Shown in pieces: positions 30,716 to 36,708 of a stretch of 49,564 nucleotides of DNA. Under the pieces are notes generated by a model. It was not told the origin of the DNA, did not search any database, and saw only the letters and a list, made by a program, of their open reading frames with translations. Position numbers and translations under genes: made by a program. This stretch comes from a virus, in IMG/VR virus record IMGVR_UViG_3300035698_010549, positions 1 to 49,564 of that record, one strand, 5' to 3'. The stretch's first letter is position 1; each line of letters begins with the position of its first letter.

Positions 30716-32782
30716 TCAAGCGGCGACATTCCAGGCTGCTTTCTGTGACCAACGCTTCCGCACCACTTCGATGTCGATAGTGATGGGAACAAAGAAGTTA
30801 TCGTGATCTTCCATCATTCCGGGCAATGCAGCCGCGACCCGCTTCATCTCGCGGAACGGCACTTCGAGAACAATCTCGTCATGCACGGTCATGATAAGCC
30901 GTGAGCTTAAGTTCTCAGCCTTGATCCAATCGTAGATTGTGACCATCGCCTTTTTCATCATGTCCGCTGACGCCCCCTGGCAAAGATAATTAAGGCCGCG
31001 GTATGAGAACTTGACCGGGATGTAGTATCGACGACCGTACGGGTTAGAGATGTATCCATCGTCGCGGAGCTGTCGTGCGATCTCCTTGCCCTTGCGCTTC
31101 ACGCTCGGGAATTTGCGGTGGTATGCCGCGACCAGCACCTTGCCCTCATATTGCGATGTCTTCAACCCCTTCTGTGTTAGCGTCTCTGCAATCGTTGGAC
31201 CGCCTGCACCGTACACCACACCGAAGTTCACGCCCTTAGCTCGCTTACGTTGCTCCTTGCTGACGATCTCACGCTCGAGCTCATATATCTGAGCAGCGAC
31301 TTCTAAGTGGATGTCGTCTGCTATCGCTGCGGCCATCACTTCGTCCTCAGCGAAGTGGGTGAACATCTTCATCTCGACTTGCTCATAGTCCGCGTGCAGA
31401 TTCCAACACCCAGGGCGGGTGATGAAACATTCCCGGGGACCGAGAATGCGTGGCATGTTCTGCAGGTTCGGATTAGAGCACGAGAACCGACCCGTCTTCG
31501 CCTCGGCTTGGTTGAACGAACAGTGAAGCGTGCCGACCTCGCGACCCGTCTTGTCCTTGTGAACGCCGACCGTGTTCTCGATCAAGTGGTCGTAATACGT
31601 GGACACCATCTTACCGAGTTCGCGGAGCTTCATTGCCAGGGGAAACAGCATCTCTGATTGCGGTAGGTCGTGTTCCGCGACGATTTCGTGGATTCGATCG
31701 TACCACTCGTCACCGCTGATCCCATCTTCGCCGAGGTCACGCAGCACGTAAGACATCTCTGCGTCCATGTAACGCATGAGCGCTGCCTCGTTGAACGCCC
31801 AATTACCCCCACCACGATATGCACCGCCATGCTTCTTCGACTTCTTGGGCTTCGTCTTGTAAAGCAACCGCATGCCGAGCTTCGCGAACGCCCCCACCAT
31901 GTGCTGTTGACTGCCGGGCTTGAACCCCTCAGTCAACGTCTCGCGGGACGGCGTACCCTTCTTTGTTCGGGTCACGACGATCGGCATGACCAGATTATCG
32001 ATGTCCGCCTGCAGTCGATCGATCATCCGCACCGCGTCAGCACGTAGACGCTTCGTGCGGGTGAGATCGATGAGCACACCGTGCATCTCCATCTCGACGA
32101 CCGCGTGGGTTAGACGAACCTCAGTGGCGTACAGGTCAGGACAAAAGGACAGCACCCGGCGCTTCATTAGACGGTGCAGCAGGAGCGTCGACTCAACGTC
32201 CCAGATGCACCGACGCGAGACGATCGAATCGGGGACATCGCGGAATGTGGGTCGACGCCCGTACTCACGCATGAACTCCCGGGTGTTCGCCCTTAACCAA
32301 TCTTCAATCTCAGTCTTGTCGCTTGTGTCCCGACCGAGCAGCTTAGCCGCGAGATCCTTCAGTTTATACGACAGCATGTCCCCATTGAAGAGCTTAGCGA
32401 GGATCAGCGTGCAGTCGATTGTTGCCCGGATGTCATCGATGTTAAGCCCGTCGTAGCAGAACATCTTGATATCGAACTTGGCATTGTGGAACACGATGGT
32501 CACGGTGGGGTCGTGAAACAACCCGAGCACCCATTCCCGCGATTCTTTCGTCTTATGTGTGAATCCCGTCTCCCCGTTGTCCGCTGCCCAGGCGAAACAG
32601 AACAGTCGATCACCCTGCGCTGGGGTCAGTCCGTCGGTCTCGACATCCAATGCAACAGTACGCCCCGAGAGATCGGGGAATTGCGGCCGCTTAGAACATT
32701 GGGCTCGTACTGATCGACGAGCACGCCGACGGCTCGAAGCAGATCGAGGCCCGCGGCGGAGCGGTACTGCTGTACAAACCAT
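30716..32782 (-). CDS. polA: Family A DNA polymerase (PolA with 3'-5' exonuclease)
   Basis: The replicative polymerase has a 3'-5' exonuclease domain, with VALDVETDGL, FHNAKFDIKMF and IWDVESTLLL as Exo I-III. It also has the polymerase motifs A (HADYEQVEMK), B (RAKGVNFGVVYG) and C (VHDEIVLEV). No 5'-nuclease domain is present. In motif B the residue matching E. coli Phe762 is Phe. The N-terminus is uncertain. The nearest in-frame ATG (32782) lies inside dCMP deaminase, lacks a ribosome-binding site and yields an Arg-rich out-of-frame start. Conserved sequence begins only around 32700, where an ATG is in the neighbouring frame. It ends before a strong terminator. Confidence 0.9.
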   Translation of the reverse strand: MVCTAVPLRRGPRSASSRRRARRSVRAQCSKRPQFPDLSGRTVALDVETDGLTPAQGDRLFCFAWAADNGETGFTHKTKESREWVLGLFHDPTVTIVFHNAKFDIKMFCYDGLNIDDIRATIDCTLILAKLFNGDMLSYKLKDLAAKLLGRDTSDKTEIEDWLRANTREFMREYGRRPTFRDVPDSIVSRRCIWDVESTLLLHRLMKRRVLSFCPDLYATEVRLTHAVVEMEMHGVLIDLTRTKRLRADAVRMIDRLQADIDNLVMPIVVTRTKKGTPSRETLTEGFKPGSQQHMVGAFAKLGMRLLYKTKPKKSKKHGGAYRGGGNWAFNEAALMRYMDAEMSYVLRDLGEDGISGDEWYDRIHEIVAEHDLPQSEMLFPLAMKLRELGKMVSTYYDHLIENTVGVHKDKTGREVGTLHCSFNQAEAKTGRFSCSNPNLQNMPRILGPRECFITRPGCWNLHADYEQVEMKMFTHFAEDEVMAAAIADDIHLEVAAQIYELEREIVSKEQRKRAKGVNFGVVYGAGGPTIAETLTQKGLKTSQYEGKVLVAAYHRKFPSVKRKGKEIARQLRDDGYISNPYGRRYYIPVKFSYRGLNYLCQGASADMMKKAMVTIYDWIKAENLSSRLIMTVHDEIVLEVPFREMKRVAAALPGMMEDHDNFFVPITIDIEVVRKRWSQKAAWNVAA

Positions 32783-33105
32783 ACTGTGGTCACTTTCGCT
32801 TGGATAAGTCGCTGGGCGCATGTAATGCACGGAGAGTGAGTCAGGAAGGCGGTCTTGTCGGGGATCGTCCCGTCGACCATGGCAATGGCGTTGTCCTCAG
32901 CGTGCAGGCACCCACATCCACCCGGCAAACCGTTGCACCGACCGTGATCGAGCCCCTTGGCGGGCCCGTTGTATCCGACACTCAGCACTCGTCGATGATC
33001 GCACGTGGTAATAACGCAGCCGACACTGAGCCGCGAGCACACTGACCGCTCAGCCCACATGCAGGCAGTGGCGAGATGAACCTCTATGCGTGATGGTCGA
33101 TTCAT
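32626..33105 (-). CDS. dCMP deaminase-like protein
   Basis: The 159 residues carry the zinc deaminase signature, with HAEDNAIA (catalytic Glu next to the zinc His) and PCITC (two Cys ligands). An early GYNGPAKGLDHGRC segment is typical of dCMP deaminases. The enzyme turns dCMP into dUMP for dTMP synthesis. ATG 33105 overlaps the stop of the TS-like gene (ATGA). The last 24 or so residues after YEP look unlike the family and overlap polA, so the natural C-terminus may be altered by an error or frameshift there. Confidence 0.88.
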   Translation of the reverse strand: MNRPSRIEVHLATACMWAERSVCSRLSVGCVITTCDHRRVLSVGYNGPAKGLDHGRCNGLPGGCGCLHAEDNAIAMVDGTIPDKTAFLTHSPCITCAQRLIQAKVTTVWFVQQYRSAAGLDLLRAVGVLVDQYEPNVLSGRNSPISRGVLLHWMSRPTD

Positions 33106-33911
33106 AGGTCGAACTTCTTTTCCCAGATCGGGCGCTCGACGGCCCAGCAATGCAATGAGCCGATCGCCATAGTCAGATCACCCGGCTCAATATGTGACCA
33201 GTTATCGGGGTCGACATTGGTCAACTTGTTAAGCAGCCATTGTACGAGCCGCCCAGCGAGGTACATATCGTCGGGCAAGTGGCGCACGATATCACACGAC
33301 CGGATCGGGTACATACAATGCAGCTGGCCTTGACGCCTGATGAAATGATAACCGAGCGTACACGGTACGCGGCCACCATGCGTTGCGCCTGTATCTTCGG
33401 GGAACCATACCGGGAGGTACGCCTGTCGAGTACTCGGCTCGCGGAGGAGTTGCAAGAACACATCTTCAAGATCGCCGTACGGATAGCGGATGCCATTGCG
33501 TAAAACCTCGAGTGATTCATGCTCGCCGTAAGAACTGGGGTCGACGCCAGCGACCTTAGGCCAGAATCGTTCCATGTACGTGTGAGTGAACTTGCCGCCC
33601 TCGCCCTGGTGGTCGGGGACGTTACCCACGAAGAACGGCCATTCCTTGTAGGTGTTGCCGGGATTGAGTGGCTTGCCGCCCACGCGCTCGAGGAAGTGCA
33701 TCTCAGCCCACGGCTGGTTACAGTTTGTGTCGCGGCTGAGCCCCTCCCTCGAGCTGGCGATCCGTGTGGTGAACGTAACATGCAGCATCTCGATCATGGT
33801 GTCAGCCCGATCTTTCCCCTGCCACCGCTCGGGTGTAATCTCTTCACCCTCGAGCAGCAGGTTAATGAACGAGTCTTCATATGCCTCGGTCATGTTCGGG
33901 TAGCGAGTCAT
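33102..33911 (-). CDS. Thymidylate synthase homologue with Asp at the Asn177 position (dCMP hydroxymethylase candidate)
   Basis: The 269-residue protein aligns without gaps to the E. coli ThyA core from the catalytic Cys onwards. Cys184 (VPCTLGYHF) equals Cys146, Arg204 and Asp207 (IRSCD) equal Arg166 and Asp169, and His254 (IGSLHCW) equals His207. Asn177, which reads the uracil base, is Asp215 (LPDD) here. In T4 dCMP hydroxymethylase that position is also Asp, and it favours cytosine. The likely reaction is methylation or hydroxymethylation of dCMP with a folate cofactor. The start ATG 33911 overlaps the preceding gene (ATGA). The neighbours are a dCMP deaminase, UDG-like and second TS-like genes. 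Confidence 0.82.
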   Translation of the reverse strand: MTRYPNMTEAYEDSFINLLLEGEEITPERWQGKDRADTMIEMLHVTFTTRIASSREGLSRDTNCNQPWAEMHFLERVGGKPLNPGNTYKEWPFFVGNVPDHQGEGGKFTHTYMERFWPKVAGVDPSSYGEHESLEVLRNGIRYPYGDLEDVFLQLLREPSTRQAYLPVWFPEDTGATHGGRVPCTLGYHFIRRQGQLHCMYPIRSCDIVRHLPDDMYLAGRLVQWLLNKLTNVDPDNWSHIEPGDLTMAIGSLHCWAVERPIWEKKFDL

Positions 33912-34378
33912 CGTATGTGGCCCCTTGCCCATTCAAGGGCTCTAACTATGGACTGCGTATCGTCGTGGCAAGCCATCATCGGACAGGAAATACCTATAGC
34001 CTGAAAGTGAACGGCCGTGCTGTACCGCACATCGGTGCCCATCGCCCGACGAGCGATATCACCAACGAGCACGATAACACGCGGATCTACCACTCGAAGC
34101 TCATGTTGAAGATACGAGACAACGCACCCCGATACCTCCTTCACCCCTGGGCTTTCGCCGTCGCACTTCACGGCGAACGTGCAGTAACACTGACCAGCGA
34201 TCTGGGCGGTTATAGCAGCGCGTCTCACACGTTTCTGCTGTCCCGCACGATGCACAGACGGTTGAGAAAGTAGAACGAACACGGGCGATCTACGCGATCC
34301 CTTGGCTGGAATGCACGATAATCCCGAATCTTCGCCCAGCGGGCACTTTCGACAGTACGGATCACGTTTCGGGTTCAT
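33908..34378 (-). CDS. UDG-superfamily protein lacking canonical active-site motifs
   Basis: The 156-residue protein resembles family 4-type uracil-DNA glycosylases. It begins YCRKCPLGEDSGLSCIP, with Cys9, Cys12 and Cys22, and has FAVKCDG, a GCVVSYLQHELRVVDPRVIVLVG core and a Cys just before it. The usual GE-PG motif I is replaced by LLSQPSV and the HPSP motif is not seen. It may therefore be non-catalytic on uracil or repurposed. Its place between two TS-fold genes suggests a role in reading or making modified bases. The start overlaps the upstream gene by 17 bases. Confidence 0.72.
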   Translation of the reverse strand: MNPKRDPYCRKCPLGEDSGLSCIPAKGSRRSPVFVLLSQPSVHRAGQQKRVRRAAITAQIAGQCYCTFAVKCDGESPGVKEVSGCVVSYLQHELRVVDPRVIVLVGDIARRAMGTDVRYSTAVHFQAIGISCPMMACHDDTQSIVRALEWARGHIR

Positions 34379-35252
34379 ACGCCTTGCTCATATCGAGGTC
34401 GGAGACGAACAGATCGGGCGGCAGGTTCTTTGCCAGAAAGCCCTTATACTCGAGCCACCGCCGCTTGATCCGACGGAACGGCCCATACTTCTCAGCCGCA
34501 AGCATCTTCTCGGCGTCGTGCCCGCTTGAGTCCCAGGCCTCGAGCACCTTGTTGTACCACTTCGCCATGTGTCGGCGAGTCGGCGGCATATGGGGCGCAT
34601 CGACGGCTTTTGCGTCCTGGGCGATCTGGCTCATCATGTCCATCTGTGAGTAGACGAACGGCAGCGTCTTGAAACAGTGGAGCTGCATGCTGCTTATGTG
34701 CCAGCGAAAGCCGATGTCTCCGGCCACTACATCTTCGAACTCGTCCGCGATCTCACCCGCCATCACCGCAGCAATCGCCGCATCGAGAAGGGCCATGTAA
34801 CCCATGTATGTGGTGCGGCTGTAGAACGTGATGGTCGGGTTCTCATCGCCCACGCGGCCGCGGAACGTCGCACCCATCAAGCACCCGCCCCAGCGGTGCT
34901 TCTTGTCGTAGCGCTGCGGATCACGAAACATCATGTTGGCCGTGGCGCCCTGGCGGGAATCGCCACAGATGATCTCACATGCCTGATCCTTGAACCTACG
35001 CCAATGCTCACCATCGATGTATTCTTTGATGAGCCTCGACCAACGCGAGCGATTCAACCACAACTCCTTCCCGACGTTCAGCGCGTAGTCACAGCTCTCG
35101 GCCTTCAAGACCACATCGTACAGGTGGGTCTCGATGTTCAGCACCGCGTCTGGGGATCGCGTGTTAAGGTGACCCCGAACAGACGAGTGCATAAGCTCAG
35201 TAATCTCGTGAGCGGTGTTGAACCACCCGAGGCCGTTTGGGTCGCGGTACAT
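34362..35252 (-). CDS. Divergent thymidylate-synthase-fold protein
   Basis: The start ATG 35252 shares a base with the dUTPase-like stop (TGATG) and has GGAAGGA upstream. A longer reading to 35366 is rejected. The 296 residues show a TS-like layout. FRDPQRYD resembles the N-terminal fold, WGGCLMGATF holds Cys124 (catalytic position, with Gly-Gly instead of Ala-Pro), and FYSRTTYMGYMALLDAAI has Arg146 and Asp157 at the spacing of Arg166 and Asn177. FRWHISSMQLHCF resembles the His207 region. The C-terminal 90 residues are an extra helical part. Substrate is unknown. A second base-modifying enzyme is the best inference. Confidence 0.6.
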   Translation of the reverse strand: MYRDPNGLGWFNTAHEITELMHSSVRGHLNTRSPDAVLNIETHLYDVVLKAESCDYALNVGKELWLNRSRWSRLIKEYIDGEHWRRFKDQACEIICGDSRQGATANMMFRDPQRYDKKHRWGGCLMGATFRGRVGDENPTITFYSRTTYMGYMALLDAAIAAVMAGEIADEFEDVVAGDIGFRWHISSMQLHCFKTLPFVYSQMDMMSQIAQDAKAVDAPHMPPTRRHMAKWYNKVLEAWDSSGHDAEKMLAAEKYGPFRRIKRRWLEYKGFLAKNLPPDLFVSDLDMSKAYEPET

Positions 35253-35923
35253 CAATATCCTTCCATCTGGCGTTGGGTGTTGATGGAGTGCTTGCGGTAG
35301 TAAAGGTTCCACTGATCCAAGTGCGTGAGCCCAAGGAACGAAGTCAGCTCGAACCACGCCATCCACAGCTCGATTACCCGCTGCATGACTAGCGATGTAT
35401 CCGTCTGCACATAGCTCTGCTTCCAGGGCTTTCTGCGAAGCGACTGCCCAACCCGGCCAATGTGATACACCACATTCCAGGCGTAGCCCTTCCCGAGCTT
35501 TTTGTTCCCGGGGGTCTTTTCACCCATTTCGATGACGGGCAGAAACATCTCGGGATTAACACCGCAATAGATACTCGCTTCGATCAGGAAGTGCAGCACG
35601 TCGCTGAGCTCGAAGTAGAACTCACGCACCGATCTCGATTCGTCCCACAATTGCCGGGGGATCATCGTTTCCTCTGGCAGGTAATGCTCGAACGCTTCAG
35701 CCATCTCCTCGGTCGCGTTCCACAGGCTGAACTTAATGGTCATCTGATAGTTCAGCGACTGCAGCGATTCACCCGGCAAGGCTTTGGGGAAACCATTGTC
35801 TCGCTCGATCTGGTGATACTTGTCGATGAGCTTCGATTGACCGTCGAACATATCCGACCACATACCGAACGGGTGGACGGGGGTTGGACGGTCGATGATG
35901 ATGGGCAGCAGGGCATCGGGCAT
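35252..35923 (-). CDS. All-alpha dUTPase/dCTPase-like pyrophosphatase
   Basis: The 223-residue helical protein has the metal-binding pattern of dimeric dUTPase and MazG-type enzymes: WNATEEMAEAFEH followed by FYFELSDVLHFLIEASIYCG (E-x-x-E and E-x-x-D). These hydrolyse dUTP or dCTP to the monophosphate. Here they would keep uracil or unmodified cytosine out of DNA and supply dUMP/dCMP to the TS homologues. AAGGAT lies upstream of ATG 35923. Confidence 0.75.
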   Translation of the reverse strand: MPDALLPIIIDRPTPVHPFGMWSDMFDGQSKLIDKYHQIERDNGFPKALPGESLQSLNYQMTIKFSLWNATEEMAEAFEHYLPEETMIPRQLWDESRSVREFYFELSDVLHFLIEASIYCGVNPEMFLPVIEMGEKTPGNKKLGKGYAWNVVYHIGRVGQSLRRKPWKQSYVQTDTSLVMQRVIELWMAWFELTSFLGLTHLDQWNLYYRKHSINTQRQMEGY

Positions 35924-35927
35924 TGGT

Positions 35928-36257
35928 TTAATCCTTGTCTTCTTCGCGTGAACGTTGGCGGGCCATGATGAGAACAGAGTAGTTAATGATGTCGCGGCAC
36001 GTATCTACGATGCGTTCATCCCTCACCTGCGCTTGCCCATCGAGCACTTGCCACAGTCGTGAGAGCTTGTCCTGCATTCGGACGAGAATGCCCTGCTCGC
36101 ATGAGAGGGAACAACCCGACAGCGATTCGACCGCGTTAAGGTTGGCGAATATGTCCTTATGGCCAGCGTAGTCGCCGTTCTTCATTCGCATCAGGTCTCG
36201 GGCGATACCACACTCCGTGGTGTGTAGCTGGTCCAATTCTTCATAGTCGTTCTTCAT
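35928..36257 (-). CDS. DUF1599 (nucleotide-modification-associated domain) protein
   Basis: The 109 residues match DUF1599: MKNGDYAGHKDIFANL, then CEQGILVRMQDKLSRLWQVLDGQ and IVDTCRDIINYSVLIMA. The family is commonly found in phages beside base-modification and dNTP genes. Its activity is not established to my knowledge. Overlaps by 17 bases the longer homologue upstream and precedes the all-alpha dUTPase/dCTPase-like gene. Confidence 0.78.
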   Translation of the reverse strand: MKNDYEELDQLHTTECGIARDLMRMKNGDYAGHKDIFANLNAVESLSGCSLSCEQGILVRMQDKLSRLWQVLDGQAQVRDERIVDTCRDIINYSVLIMARQRSREEDKD

Positions 36258-36708
36258 TGACCGTTCCTAAGACACAGTAGCCCATGATGTCGGTAAGGGT
36301 GTCTTCAATCGCCTCGCCGTGGGTATAGAACTGTTCGTGCCGTTCGCTCATCATTCGACGGACTCGTTGGAGCTTCGAGTCGATCCGAATAATGACCCCA
36401 ATAAACCCCCACTTCGTGATCGCCTCGGGGCCGTAGAGCTCATGCTTTGACAGCAGCAGCTGGGCGAACTCACGGTCATCGAACTCGTAATGGAGCACAG
36501 CGTGCGCCCTGAAGATCAGATTCCCGATCTCACGGAGCACGATCGTACGGTTGATCTGATGGGATTCGGCATCAGCGACTTGATCGATGTAGCCCTGGAC
36601 CCGTTCGACCATATCCGACGGGCTATCGCCAAGCATCGGGTAGGGGTTGAACGTGCGGAACACGGCCCGGACCTGGGCAACATCGTGGATCAGCGGTTCC
36701 TGCATCAT
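36241..36708 (-). CDS. Second DUF1599-like protein
   Basis: The 155-residue protein starts at ATG 36708 (AAGGAGAA 7 bases upstream), overlapping the primase-helicase stop. Its C-terminal half is a paralogue of the next protein. KHELYGPEAITKWGFIGVIIRIDSKLQRVRRMM and AIEDTLTDIMGYCVLG parallel the DUF1599 core. The N-terminal half is a separate helical extension. Tandem copies suggest a heteromer or two substrates. Confidence 0.68.
   Translation of the reverse strand: MMQEPLIHDVAQVRAVFRTFNPYPMLGDSPSDMVERVQGYIDQVADAESHQINRTIVLREIGNLIFRAHAVLHYEFDDREFAQLLLSKHELYGPEAITKWGFIGVIIRIDSKLQRVRRMMSERHEQFYTHGEAIEDTLTDIMGYCVLGTVNEERL

Noticed and set aside
32695-32705. Release-factor-like +1 recoding site at ATG TTC TAA G before polA
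   Set aside because: The bases do not fit the CTT TGA C type, no upstream Shine-Dalgarno stimulator lies at the right distance, and a base error is simpler. Kept only as an uncertain finding.
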